In this document: piece after piece, positions 23,720 to 36,086 of the stretch
Layout: the number at the start of each line of letters is the position of its first letter
Numbering within the stretch: position 1 is the first letter of the stretch
DNA from: Irpex lacteus
Lineage: Eukaryota > Basidiomycota > Agaricomycetes > Polyporales > Irpicaceae
DNA length: 64,000 bases
NCBI GenBank assembly: GCA_001986395.2
Contig: MQVO02000003.1
Span: forward strand, 62,001-126,000
Direction: 5' to 3'
Translations under genes and position numbers: made by a program
Notes under the pieces: generated by a model
What the model was told of the DNA's origin: nothing
The model's database searches: none
What the model saw: the letters and a program-made list of their open reading frames with translations, nothing else

Positions 23720-24342
23720 CCAGGCTCATGAACCGGCTCCACGTAGTACTCGTACTTCATACTAGACAGTGGTATCATGACGTTTCTTCGGGTATTCAAG
23801 ATGCCATACACTACTACTACCTACTACAAACATGACAACGGAATATCAGCTGTGTCAATACATACGTCTGTAGAGGACTCTGTGGAATTCAGACACATTG
23901 AATGACTCACTTGAACTTTGGGTGAACTGTAACTCATATACATACGCCGGTATGGCAAGGTACTAGAGTCTAGTATACGCATGTATGTAGATGTACTATG
24001 TCATCTTCTCAGGCGCTTAAGGCCTGGTACTGCTACTAGTACTAGTCATCGGCTCCAGGCACGTTGACCACCGTCTTCAAGCTCGAACATGAAATGTACA
24101 CCCCTTGCTTGCCTAGACCGACATCGATGGCCACAAAGAAGTTACAATGCAATACCGTCACAGTTCCTTCATCGCATCTATGACCGCAGCAGTCCCCACG
24201 GCCGGCCACTTATCGCAATTAAACCAAGATAAGCGTGTGCACGACGTAGCGTACCTGGCGAGAGTCCATATGGCAGCCTTCCCACTGCCGGACGCGGCGC
24301 ACTGAACGTCGAACTCAAGTTAAAACTTGACCAGCAACCGCC
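23720..24342. other. Intergenic
   Basis: No gene is recognised. It is the 3' flank of the F-box gene and the promoter of the carboxypeptidase gene. Confidence 0.45.
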
Positions 24343-26519
24343 ATGTTCTCCCTCAAGTGCGGGTTATTGGGCCTGTTATGTGCGACTGTCGTCGACGCCA
24401 GCTTCAACGTGCAACAGCCATTCGCCAGCTATGACGAAGGATTGTTCGCGCCCTTTGAGGATCTGCACGCGTTGTCAAAGACGGAGTTCACGACGTTGGG
24501 ACGACACCCTTTGTTTCCCAACTATGGCGTGCGCATCAAGGAGTCGGAGTTCTGTGACGGGACAGTCAAGTGCGTGATTGGGCTATTACTTTTAGTGTCT
24601 CTGTGAATCTGACGAAGGGACGAATTTGTATGCTAGGTCTTACACAGGTTATATCGACGTCGAGGCCCGTCACTTGTTTTTCTACTTCTTCGAGAGTAGG
24701 AGTGATCCTGACAAGGACGATGTCATCTTCTGGACCAATGGAGGTCCGGGATGTTCGTCCTCCCTTGGATTGTTCATGGAGCTTGGTATGTACTACCTAC
24801 ATGCGTCGATGCAACACTCAAAAAACTGAGACTGGAGTTGTACAGGCCCGTGTCGTGTGACGAACCCAGACAACTCTACGTTCAACCCTTACTCGTGGAA
24901 CGAAAAGGCCAATGTGTTCTTCATCGACCAACCTATTGGTGTTGGGTTCTCCTATGCCGATTATGGAGAGTACGTGGTGAGCAGCTTAGTACCCGTTTTT
25001 GCGTTTAATATAATGACGGAGTGGCACATACTGTCTAGGGAACGACTGAAGATGGCGCGAAGGATGTTGCGGCATTTGTTGCCATATTCTTCGAACACTT
25101 TAGCAAGTTCAAGGGACGTGCGTTCCACATGGCTGGTGAATCTTACGGTGTGAGTTTGGTCGTGTGCACAGATTTCTCAGCATACAGGTCCTGACATAAA
25201 GCGGTATGTTATTTAGGGACGCTATATTCCTGCATACGCCTCGTACGTGTACGACCAAAACGCAAAGCTGATAGCGGCGGGTGCCACGCCAGTCAACTTG
25301 ACTTCTATCATGATCGGTACGTACCACATAGACTTGTGCGGTGCATACTGTACTACGTTGCTTATGATCTGCAACGCGCATAGGTAACGGCTGCTCGGAC
25401 GAGACTACTATGATTCCATCGTACTACGATATGCAATGCAAGTCTGAAACTGTCGCCCCTGTCATGGATATTAGGTACGTGAGACCCTGCGAAATCGACC
25501 TGTCCGTGGCTCTGACGTTGGGTTTTGAAAATAGTTCGTGTGTCGCCAGCAAACGCGCGGTACGTTATCATTAACTCTGAACAGCCACCTGTATCACTTA
25601 CGTTGTGAATGGTATGCAGCTTCCGCGCTGCCAGAAATGGCTCAAGGAGTCGTGCCACGATACCACAGATAGCATCAATTGCAATGCCGCACTGACATTC
25701 TGCTCAGCCAACGTCCAACAGCCTTTCTTCTCTACTGGTGAGCGCTCGTAGTACCAGCAACGCTATCGGCGCGTCGGCTGACAGTGTTGTAGGCATGAAC
25801 CCGTATGATATCAGCAAGCCATGGTGAGTTCAAGATTCATATTGCTACTCAGCACAGCTCTGATCTTCACGGTTAACCACAACTTTCGTCCAGCGACGGC
25901 CCCATCTCTGAGACACTATGCTACCCCGTAACCAAGAAAATCGCGGCCTTCTTGGACAAGCCGCACGTTCGAAAGACCCTCGGAGTAGACGCTGACTACT
26001 TCTCGGGACGTAACTTCTCGGGGTGCAGCAATGAAGTCGGGGCGCGGTTCAACGCAAACTTGGACGGTGTGTTCCCGTCTCCGTTCTATATCGCTGCCCT
26101 GCTCGAGCGCGGTATTCGTACCCTGATTTACGTCGGCGCGAACGATTGGATCTGCAACTGGGTAAGCTCTTTGTTTCCCTGAGGCTCAGTTTAAGTGTCA
26201 GGACTAACGCATGTTTGTGTGATATTGCTAGATTGGAAACCAAAACATGCTTCTGAACCTTGACTGGACCGGGTCGGACGCGTTCAAGGCCTCTGAGCTC
26301 AAGGAGTGGAAGGTCGACGGCGAGGTGGCGGGACAGACGCGTAGTGCGGGCAAGTTGACGTTTGTGACCATCGATGGTGCAGGACATATGGTAAGTTATC
26401 GTCACGGTATTGCTCAGATGGGATGAGGGTTTGACTTTTTTATCCTCTAGGTGCCGTTTGATAAGCCAAAGGAGTCGCTTGAGCTGGTCAAGAGGTGGCT
26501 GGCTGTTGAAGATATCTAG
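24343..26519 (+). CDS. Serine carboxypeptidase (family S10, carboxypeptidase Y-like)
   Basis: About twelve exons encode roughly 490 residues. The signal peptide is [20 protein letters not shown]10 landmarks follow in order: [50 protein letters not shown], then GESYG at an exon end followed by GRYIP (nucleophile serine), ANDWICNW (catalytic aspartate) and DGAGHMVPFDKP (catalytic histidine). Several cysteines typical of the family are present. These enzymes remove C-terminal residues in the vacuole or outside the cell at acid pH. All twelve pieces can be joined in phase with introns of about 50-70 bases, so the gene appears intact. Confidence 0.93.
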
Positions 26520-26817
26520 TGCTCCTCACCTTCTGGGCTAGCGTGTTCGCGATAAATAGCTTCCACTCATAGTGCCCACTGTACAAAACTTGAATACAAG
26601 ACGTGTCACCAGTACAATTGTCATCTCGTCGAGAAGTTATGCTCGAGTGTCCTCTTGGTGCTGACCATTGCTTTATTACGTAATTTCACACCGGACCGTC
26701 ATTGATGATTGCAGCGTGGGCGACTTGGAGGGACTTCTGAGTTTCTGGAAATATTGACAACATTGTCCACCACCACCATCGCAATTCTGACTGGCAGTAT
26801 CGCTACCATAACTAGTG

Positions 26818-28946
26818 ATGGAGGCTACAGCGACGGCGAGTACCTCTTCATTAGGTCCTTCATCAACATCAACTTCGTTGCAAGGCCCAGCATCGACAAG
26901 TCCAGAGAGAGCACTCAAGGTCGGTTAATCAACTACATGGACGCGTACTTCGATACTCAGACAGTGAGCAGCGTAAATTTGAGGATGCTTTACACGTCTT
27001 AGACGATGCCACAAGACCTGCGAGTCCGACAGAGTCGACACAACCGCCGTCGAAACGACTACGGCCGTCGGGCCCATCGCGCTCATTATACGCGACTCTA
27101 GCAAAGTATGGAATCAAGAAGGAGGCGAAGACGTATGTTATTCATTCTATAACGCATATAACTCAACTTAAGAGAAAATAAAAGCCCTGTTCAAGAGAAC
27201 CGCCTACAGAGTCTCTCGAAGAACGCGCCCCATCTTGTCGCCCTCCTCACTCGCACGGCCACACGCGCACGTAGAGCGAACCCATTCAAGTCGTCACCTC
27301 CACCTACGACACCGCTCAAGTCTGGCAATTTCGCCTCGGAGTACAGACCTTCATCGACAAGCTCGTTCCTTCAACGGCTCGCCACGTACAAACTCACGAC
27401 ATATGCCAATAAACCGCCTGCCATTGACGCTGTGGCTGCAGCCAAGTGCGGATGGGTCAACGATGGGAAGGATAGGCTTGTATGCGGGATCTGTAATATA
27501 TCATGGGTGGTAGCGAGCACTTCAGGTCTGAACAGAGATGCTGGTACGTTTCTTCGTTGCTCGTACCATGTGGGTCGCGTGCTGAACGTGTTCATATGCC
27601 ATGTAGCGAACGCGCTAGTGGAGAAGCAGAGGGTACAACTTGTGGACATGCACAAAGATGGATGTCCCTGGAAGACTGGACAATGCGATGGTAACTATAA
27701 CAGACTGCACTACGTATACGACAGCTTGCGCTGACCTATGTAAACAGCCTCGATATATCGTGTACCTCTACAAACCCCGCTAGCCACTGCCAGGGAACTC
27801 AAGACTAATGCTATCAAGCTGAACTCGTCAATGAAAGACGTACAGATCAAGCACCCTTTGGTAAGCAACATATACGTGCGGTCGTATTGCATAGATTTTG
27901 CTGACTCGTTCGTCCAGACCGCCGCACAGACTCAAGCCCTAGAAAATATCATCAAATCGGTCAAGCTCCTCGACACGAGCTCATCCCCTGCCCCCAACGC
28001 AGAAGATGACCCACACCAAATATCCCCAGCAGAGTCCATCTCAATGGCAGGTCCTTCCTCCTTTTCTTCGGCCCCGCTCCTCCTCGGCGAACCCTCCAGT
28101 ACAGCCATCATAACAGCTCTCTTCGGGTGGTCCATAGTACCTCCCCCACCACCACAGCAAACCCGACCCACCTCGATCTCCCGAGCGAGCTCTCTCGCAC
28201 CATTGTCCCCACAGCTCTCTGCTACACCAAGACGCATATCACGCAATTCCACGCCTACGCCTATGCTCGCTTCTGCGCCTGTACACTCTGGGAAGCATAT
28301 CAGTAGGATGTCGTCGTTGAGTCGGCGGGTGAGCAGTACGAGCGTCGTGCCGCCCTCAGCTACGAATAGCACGTTGCTGCATTGTGTGTTGTGTCAGAGG
28401 AGGGTGGGGCTGTGGGCTTTCTTGCCGCCTGCTCCGTCATCATCATCTGCATCAGCAAACGGAGAGGATGCTAGTGAGAAAGAGGTGCAAAGAAGACAGT
28501 TTGACGTGTTGAAAGAACACCGTTCATATTGCCCATACGTTGTCCGCTCGACGAATGTACCATCCCTCCCTATCCCCCCACAACAACTTTCATCGTCGTC
28601 GACTTCGCTGCTTGGTACACCGGGAGAGCTGGAAGGATGGCGGGCGGTGTTGTCTGTTGTGTTGAGGTACGGGGCGACGCAGAGGCAACGGCTAGGGATT
28701 AGTTATAATGGGAGGGGCTCGGTTGATTCTGTGAGAGGTAATGGTGGTGAGGGTGCGGGAGGTGAGAGTGAGGGTGAGAGGGAGGTGGATGCTGTGGCTG
28801 CTATGGTGGAGGGTGTCAAGACCCGTGGGGTAAGTCTCATCATTCTGCTCTTGCTCTTGAATCGTATTCTGGAGACCGATTGCTGATGCTATACTGTTTC
28901 TTAGGGAAGAGATCTGTTGAAGTATGTAAAGGGGCTCTTGGGATAA
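26818..28946 (+). CDS. C3HC zinc-finger protein, NIPA/Rsm1-like
   Basis: First exon 26818-26919 encodes a Ser/Thr/Ala-rich N-terminus (MEATATASTSSLGPSS...). A 49-base intron to 26968 leads into QRKFEDALHVLDDA. The zinc-binding part is AAAKCGWVNDGKDRLVCGIC..W, then VDMHKDGCPWKTGQCD, the C3HC motif of NIPA/ZC3HC1 and fission yeast Rsm1, nuclear-envelope proteins linked to mRNA export and, in animals, SCF ubiquitination. Upstream is RSLYATLAKYGIKKEAK. The C-terminal Rsm1-like half has LHCVLCQRRVGLWAF and a later HRSYCPYV, separated by Ser-rich linkers, and ends GRDLLKYVKGLLG after a last intron. I chose the start because its exon joins in phase; the initiating methionine still needs a transcript. 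Confidence 0.85.
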
Positions 28947-30421
28947 TATTCACGATAGCAACAAGTACAACCACCATATAATAATCAGTTCACATCCACA
29001 TATTACCTTGCTGCTCGTGTGGGCAGTCGGGGGCTTTGTGGCGTTAGGCGCGTAATTCAATACTTAATGCACTCGAAACAGTCAGTGCAGACTACAGGTA
29101 GGAGTCCCTCGGAAGGCCGATCGTCTAGGTATGTCTCATGTGTTTTGTTTCACGGATGTACATGGCTACATACGAGGTGACCATCAGAAGATTTTAAACT
29201 CCTGGAATCAATGCTTGACATTCTTGCTAATTCTTCAAGCTGGCTCTCAGCGAATCGATAAGGCTGTTGTGTACGATTTGTAGTACAGTACGTGTTCGTA
29301 GGTTTTATATATTATCGCCATCATAGCCGGTGCGTAAAGTTGCTTGTTCTGGATAAAAAGCTGATCATCTCTGTCCTTCTTGACCTTCTCCATCTCCATC
29401 TCGAGTCTAGATAATACAATTCGTCTTTGAGGTTATTCCGGAAGACTCGCATTCGGTTGATTTTAACAACGATCGATGAACTATGGTTGGAAGTTAAGGA
29501 TTGAGTACCGAGTATGTATACAGTACTTTGGGAGATGGCTGGGTCGCTAGGTTGCTCCTAACTTTCGCCGTATATGATGGAGGTGATAGGGGCTTTGTCC
29601 GTTCGAACAGGCTTACGAGTCATACATCCATACACACTGACAGGCCCAGATGGAAGTTTTATTGTAATGAGACTTTGGTTCGTCCATCACGCATCGCACA
29701 TGAGCATACTACACTTGATTTGTTTTCAAACCAAAAAAAATTGGACCTTGGAATCGCGCCGAATATACGAATCCGAAGTTCAAGGAAGCCCGCGGGGGAT
29801 CCGGCGAACTGCCCGATAAATGTCATTGCAAGGCGATTCATCGCACAAAGGTACGAAGACCGAGAATGAGCCGGACCGTTCGAATACTGTCGACGATCGT
29901 GAGGTCTTGGAAATTACGATTGGGCGAGGACGACCGTGCGTCGTGGGCGTTCGTCTGCCCAGCCCAGCGTGGAAGATTGGTGCATCTAAGCTTCAGAGGT
30001 ATACGACCGTGCGTGGATCGCCGACAGGAAGACGAGAAACAGATGTCTCCTTCCGAATGAGGAAATCTTGGGTACCTGGTATCGGCGAAGAAAGAGCGAA
30101 GGACAGCGAAGGCGTTGTGGAGCACGCAAATGAGGGAAAACGAAGGATGACGTCGGCGCAATTATGATGGGCATCACGTGGCGTTAAATGCCGATAATTT
30201 CCTTTTTTGGTATCAGCAGCTTGTCGATAGCGAGGTTTGGCCTGGCTCGTCGGGACTGACTCCAATTTTCGCGCTGCCTGACGAAACACGTAAAGATCAC
30301 AACTCAGATATCTACTTAAACCCAGCCCGCCATCGTTGTTCTGCGATTCCTACTCTTCCTCCTTCACCACCACTACCACCCCCACTATCTTCCCCTCCTC
30401 CCGCCGAGGGAGTTCGCTGAC
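28947..30421. other. Intergenic region before TPS2
   Basis: No gene could be supported in about 1.5 kb. A few frames of 100-120 codons between 29501 and 30290 overlap on both strands and look like chance. Positions 30340-30415 are a pyrimidine-rich tract (repeated CCTCC/CCACC), a common feature just upstream of well-expressed fungal genes. Confidence 0.4.
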
Positions 30422-33400
30422 ATGGATAGCTTCTCAGAACCACGAAAGCACTTCGCCGTCGCACTCGACGATGTGCGCTCACAAGTACGCAAGCTCGAGG
30501 AGGACCACCGCGCAAAGGGCATACCCCTTTCAGGACGAATTATTCATGTCTCTCATTACCTCCCCCTTTCCCTCACTCTCGCACCCAAGACCGCAGACGG
30601 CGCAAACGGCGCAGCAAACGGCGGCCAGCCAGGTATTCCCAGTCCTCCACAAACCCCTCCCGTCAAGGCATCCGACGTCCCTCCTTCGCCCACGACAGAG
30701 AACGCTCCATCGTCGTCTACTGCGGCACCAGAGAAATCGAGATGGCAAATCTCCACACGTTACGGCCACTCTGCGATGGTCAGCGGGATCGTCTCCCTCA
30801 CAGCAACGCATGAGCAGGTGTATGTGGGCTGGACAGGTGATGTCCAGGCCCCATCGTCTCAGTCGGAAAGCGGATACTCGAAAGTCGCTTCTGGGTCGAT
30901 AACGCAAGAGGATAAATCGGATCTTGAGAGCACGCTCTCAAGCGGCAAGTCATTGCTCAGCGATGAATTCCCAGAGGGGAAACCGTTGACTTATGCTCCG
31001 GTGTGGCTCGACGATAAGCAGGCGCACGGACACTACGATGGATATTGCAAGCAAAGTGAGTGATCGTCGTACTTCTGTGTTTGGATTCTTTCCACTTTTC
31101 CGTCATACGGATATCCGTTCGGCTCGTTTTTTCCGGTTATCTGCGTGAGAATTGTAGCTTTCTTGCACGAGCGGTCAATGGTTACCGCAGTTTTTCTCGC
31201 CGTATGCCGTCATCGTGGTGCTTCTTTTCACGAGCGATATCGACTGCCTTATCGGGCAAATAATACACTTGACTTCCACACTTCTGCTGGCAGTTTGCGG
31301 CACGTGTGTACCCTTGGCGCTGGGGAATAGCTCTAATCGTACAATTGCGGCTGATTTTGGCACTTCTTCCGCTCGAGCGATATACTGACCAGATTCGCTT
31401 TTCGTAGTTCTGTGGCCCTTGTTCCACTATTTGCTGTGGCAAGACGTCGCGACTGAGTACGCCTCAGCCGATGCTCACTGGGCTCCATACTCCGCCGTGA
31501 ATGAGGCATTCGCCAAGCGTGTGCAGGAAGTTTACAGACCAGGTCCGTGAGATTCGATAACAGCGCATGTAACGGATCATCTAACAGCCTTCACACAGGT
31601 GATCTCATCTGGATACACGACTACCATTTGCTCCTGGTCCCGGCACTGCTCAGGCAGGCATTGCCAGATGCAGCAGTTGGGCTCTTCGTCCACACGCCGT
31701 TCCCTAGCTCCGAAGTATTCCGGTACGAACCATCCGCATCCTCTCCTTTTTGCTCTCATGCTCATGAGCCATTTCGGGCCGGATTTGTAGGTGCTTGCCA
31801 AGACGCAAAGAGATCCTTGACGGGATGCTCGGCGCGAACTTGATCTGCTTCCAGACGTACTCTTACTCTAGACATTTCACGTCTTCGTGTGTGAGAGTTT
31901 GTGGGTACGAGATCACAGCGCGGGGCGGTATCGATGTTGCCGGCCATGTGTCGAACATTGCCTATTGCCCTGTAGGTGTCGATGCTGGGCGTGTTGCGAA
32001 AGACATGTAAGCCGTTTTCTTTCGTTCTAGCAAGATTCAAGAGATATTGACTGATGGTGTTGTGCAGTTTGCGCCCGGGTATCCAACCTAAACTCGAGGC
32101 TCTTCGTGCTTTGTATGAGGGCAAGAAGATTATTGTTGGACGTGATAAGCTCGATGCTGTCAAGGGTGTCGTTCAGAAGGTAATGGATGCATACCGGTCG
32201 TTCATCTACTGTGTACTCACGAATTGCTCGATAGCTCCGCGCCTTCGAGAAGCTGCTTCAAGATTACCCTCAATGGCAGGGTAATGTTGTCTTGATCCAG
32301 GTCACATCGCCTGCTCTATCCGACTCTCCCAAGCTCGAAAGACAAGTCTCCGAGATTGTTGCACACATCAACGGAGAGTACGGCTCGCTGGATTTCATCC
32401 CTGTTCACCACTAGTGAGTTGTTTTTCCCAGATCGAGTCGGACATTCCTCTGATAGTAGTATCAGCCATCAAACAATCAAGAAGGATGAGTTCTATGCCC
32501 TGCTCAGTGTCGCAGACCTCGGTGTCATCACCCCTCTTCGTGATGGTATGAACACGACTTCTATGGAGTTTGTCCTCGCGCAGGAAAGAACCCGCAAGAG
32601 TCCATTGATCTTGTCCGAATTCATGGGTATCTCAAGCACCATGTCTGAAGCCCTTCAGATCAACCCCTGGAATCTCGGTGTACGTATATTCACTTCAATC
32701 ACATGTCGCGAAGACATTTGCTGACAGTTTCTGCAGGAGGTAGCAGCTGCCATGCACCGCGGTCTCACCATGTCCGACGAAGAGAAACTCGAGCGTCACT
32801 CGAAACTGTACAAAGTTGTTTCGACACATACCTCCCACACATGGGCAGCGATGCTTGCTAAGATGCTCCTCGAGCAACTCGGCCGCCAGAACCTCGCCCG
32901 TCAGACACCTTTCATCCCCAAGGGCCAACTCGAGAAGCACTACCTCTCCGCCAAGAAACGGCTGTTCCTGTTCGACTACGATGGCACGCTCGCGCCCATC
33001 GTCAGGTTGCCGCATATGGCTGTGCCTACCGAGAATACGTTGAAGGCTCTTGAAGAGCTTTCGGCGGACCCAAAGAACGTGGTCTACATCATCTCGGGAC
33101 GAGACCAGGCGTTCTTGGAGGAGCACCTTGGGCATATCAAGGGTTTGGGTATGTCGGCAGAGCACGGTGGGTTCATTCGCGAGCCCGGGTCGAGCACTTG
33201 GGCGAACTTTACGGAGAGCTTGGACATGGACTGGATGGGCGAAGTGTTGGAGATCTTCAAGTATTACACTGAGGTGGGTCGCTTGGTTTATGTTGGCGGT
33301 TGCGTATCGGATGTTAACTTGTGACTTCCCAGAGGACGACTGGAAGTCAAATCGAGACTAAGAAGAGTTCGATTACGTGGCATTACAGGTCTAGTGATCC

Positions 33401-34048
33401 TGAATGGGGGTAAGTTGTATTTTTCAAAACTGTCATGCGGTGTACTGATTGATAAATCCCACTCGTAAATAGTCTCTTCCAGTGCCGTCAGTGCCAGGAT
33501 CTCTTGGAGAACAACCTTGCCCGTAAACGCCCGATTGAAGGTAAGAACAGCCGTTCAATCTACCATTGATACATCAATTGACTGAGATATGCACAGTTCT
33601 CGTCGGTAAGAAGAACCTTGAAGTTCGCCCTATCGCTGTCAACAAGGGTGAAATTGTCAAGCGTATTCTCTACTTCAACCCAGACGCTGAGTTCGTCTTC
33701 TGCGCCGGTGACGACAAGGTATGTCATGTTCTCTCTGTTTGTTACATGGGAATCATACTAATCGTCATGACATAGACCGACGAGGACATGTTCCGCGCTT
33801 TGTTGCTCTTCAACAACGACACCAAGAAGGTTGTGATGGAACCGCCGTTGTCCGTCACCCTCCTTGCATCGGACGAGAAGTACGAGCCCGTCGAGCTCGC
33901 TATCGAGCGTGAGGCTGTGTTCACAACCGCCGTTGGTCACAGCAGCAAACGGACGCTCGCTGTGTGGCACGTCACAACTCCGGAGGAGGTCGTTGAGCAC
34001 ATGCTGCATCTTATTGAGCGGACGTCGGCGGAGAAGAGCAGTCTATGA
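30422..34048 (+). CDS. TPS2: Trehalose-6-phosphate phosphatase (GT20 plus HAD domains)
   Basis: About eleven exons give close to 900 residues, the size of yeast Tps2. The N-terminal half is a synthase-like GT20 domain (LWPLFHYLLWQD, IHDYHLLLVP, HTPFPSSEVFRCLPRRKEIL, GRDKLDAVKGV, TPLRDGMNTTSMEF). The C-terminal half is the HAD phosphatase, with catalytic FLFDYDGTLAPIV and IISGRDQAFLEEHLG, then VEVRPIAVNKG-like LEVRPIAVNKG and CAGDDKTDEDMF. It converts trehalose-6-phosphate to trehalose and acts with TPS1 (19208). Residues about 55-100 form a Pro/Ser-rich insert. The first intron is long (31056-31407, 352 bases). The frame stays open for 84 codons after the UGA at 34046 (see findings). Confidence 0.95.
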
Positions 34049-34303
34049 CTGCAAGGTCTGGAGGCTAGTGATACTCCTCAGGGAGCCCCTGTTCCTGAGG
34101 CCGTTAGCGAGCCGCATGCGGTTAGCGACTCTGTTCCTGCGGCCAGTGATGCTCCCGGCGAGAGCAGTCAGCAGACTCTCCCTCCTACTTCCCCTACGCC
34201 TGAGACAGGTAAAGCTCCAGAGAAGAAGCGAAGCGTGATACGAAGAGCTATAATGTATTTTTCTAACGGACCGGGATATTTACGACGACGACCACGGCGA
34301 TGA
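34049..34303 (+). other. In-frame open extension behind the TPS2 stop codon
   Basis: Directly after the TPS2 stop (CTA TGA CTG CAA) the same frame is open for 84 codons to a second TGA at 34301. The encoded tail is first Pro/Ala/Ser/Glu-rich (GLEASDTPQGAPVPEAVSEP) and ends strongly basic (KAPEKKRSVIRRAIMYF..., LRRRPRR). It may be a readthrough extension, a tail lost by recent nonsense mutation, or 3' UTR. Confidence 0.4.
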
Positions 34304-34765
34304 TTTCATACTACTACTTACTATTGTAGCGAGCTTGAGGATTTTTGGTAGACATAAAAGTGTACATGTACAATATATACGAAATTGAAGTTCTTGTATG
34401 CATACTCCTTTTGACATTCGAATGTAACGGTTAAGGGAACTACCAGTATTCGTGAAACGACGTCGTGTTCGAATACAGTTCACGCTTGCGACAGTGTCGC
34501 TGCCCACCTAAGTACTCTAATCACGATGTATGAGTGCTCAATGCTGCCCTGGCAGTGAAAGCCATAATATTATCCCGACAGTAAATATGAACAGAAGAGA
34601 CTTCACATGAACCACAAGGCCCTCAGATTCAGACTCGACGAGCCGTTGAGACCTAGTATGCATTGGAAATTAAGCGGTATGAGCATGACTTTCATTACTA
34701 TTTCGTCGACTAGTACTCACCTGAGTACTCGAATGTCGAGATACGCACGTACCAGTAGCTGTCGG
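34304..34765. other. Intergenic between convergent genes
   Basis: 3' flanks of TPS2 (+) and peptide gene C (-). No gene is recognised. Confidence 0.45.
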
Positions 34766-35013
34766 TCAGCCACAAGTACACCCACAAGGGGTAGGCTCGC
34801 ATGTGCAAACGCACTCTGGGAGTGGCTCAGCACCGCCCAGCAGCTTGTTAAGTGCGATTACCCCTAGCCGTACGGTAAGACTTCTGAGCTCTGTAATAGG
34901 TGAAGCGAATACTGGCTTGATTCCCGCAAGGGGTCCGACGTCGTAGCTGCAGCCGCATGGACCAAGGATGTCAATAATGCGACGAAGACGAGACGGCCAA
35001 GGGCGATTTGCAT
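34766..35013 (-). CDS. Small secreted cysteine peptide, CxCTCxPxPCGCxC family, member C
   Basis: Exons 34917-35013 and 34766-34863 give 64 residues. The signal peptide is MQIALGRLVFVALLTSLVHA, then TTSDPLRES, a phase-1 intron, VIALNKLLGG and the end block ECVCTCEPTPCGCTCG. The intron is placed exactly where members A and B have theirs, but the donor is GC (A|GCCAGT) instead of GT. No GT of the right phase exists nearby, so it is either a GC-AG intron or a damaged splice site. A TATAAA box lies 78 bases before the ATG. The function is unknown; context and family features are given under member A (9654). Confidence 0.65.
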
Positions 35014-35090
35014 TGTGGTAGGTGTTGGCTGGTAGCTTGTGGGTATGAGAGTTGCGGGAAAGCTAGAGAAGAGTGAAATTATACCTCCCC

Positions 35091-35096
35091 TTTATA
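35091..35096 (-). promoter_or_regulatory. TATA box of peptide gene C
   Basis: TATAAA on the minus strand, 78 bases upstream of the ATG at 35013, matching the spacing in genes A and B. Confidence 0.55.
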
Positions 35097-36002
35097 ACTT
35101 TGACATCGTCCAAAGGCTCTCTGACCGCATCCAAACTTGAAAGTCTGTAGCGCATCATCTAGGCGGGTGATAAGATAAGCCTGGGAGCTCGGTCATGCAT
35201 TTCATCCCCATTGAATTGATTTTGGCAGGCATGAATAGGCCAAGGCTTTCATGTCAAGTAGATAAGTGTATTGATAGTTAGACATTGTTTGCACTGACAT
35301 TGTATGTGCGGTGGTGGTCCTGCAAGAGTGACAGCACAAGATCACCACGGCGACAGTTGGTGAAGAATAGGTTGGGCGCAGGCTACAAGGATCGTCGGGA
35401 ATTACAAGCTGGAGACAATCCAATACACATGTACCGTTACGTTGTATCCTGTTACTGTGCCTTGGAATGGCAGATTGATCCATGCGTGTTATGTCAACGG
35501 AGTCTTTGAGTCTTTATCTACATCGTAGTGTCACCTTGAGTCATGTTCGTCACGTCGCAGGAAATATGCACTCACCGGAGGTTCTGTGTGATGTTTAAAA
35601 CCGGAAGCCCCACTCTTCTCGGTATTCAGACACGAAGGCAAACATGAGATTGTACTCCTTCGAGCGGTGCAACTAGCAATCCACTCTATATGCACCGTTA
35701 TGCTGATAGCTCGGATGATTCGGTGAACACTTGGGCAGTGTTGTGGAGGTGCTGCAGGATTATCAGGCGACCTGACCTGCCACACCAGGTGTCATTCCAC
35801 TACAGTGGGCGACGAACAGTCAATAAAGCTCTGAGATAACAAAGGCTTGGCCTATACATACTTGACAGGGTACACTCGTGGAGGGTGTTGAAGTCGGTGG
35901 CTGACTCAGACTCTTATCACGTCGACCCGCCTGAACGGCACAATGTACCCGTTCAACTAAAAGTTGGATACGACAATAGGGCTATAGACAACATGAGACA
36001 GG

Positions 36003-36010
36003 TATAAAAG
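36003..36010 (+). promoter_or_regulatory. TATA box of peptide gene B
   Basis: TATAAAAG, 84 bases before the ATG at 36087. Confidence 0.6.
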
Positions 36011-36086
36011 GTGAGGACGTGACTTACAGCCCCTCCAGCATCTGCCGAAGCCCACACTTAGAAGCAACCATTCGATATCCATCACC

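Larger units (their letters stand above)
35014..36086. other. Intergenic between divergent peptide genes C and B
   Basis: The promoters of both peptide genes lie at its ends. No gene is recognised in the middle. Confidence 0.45.

Noticed and set aside
29501..30290. Several overlapping frames of 100-120 codons on both strands
   Set aside because: No family resemblance, no splice support, and they overlap each other on both strands.
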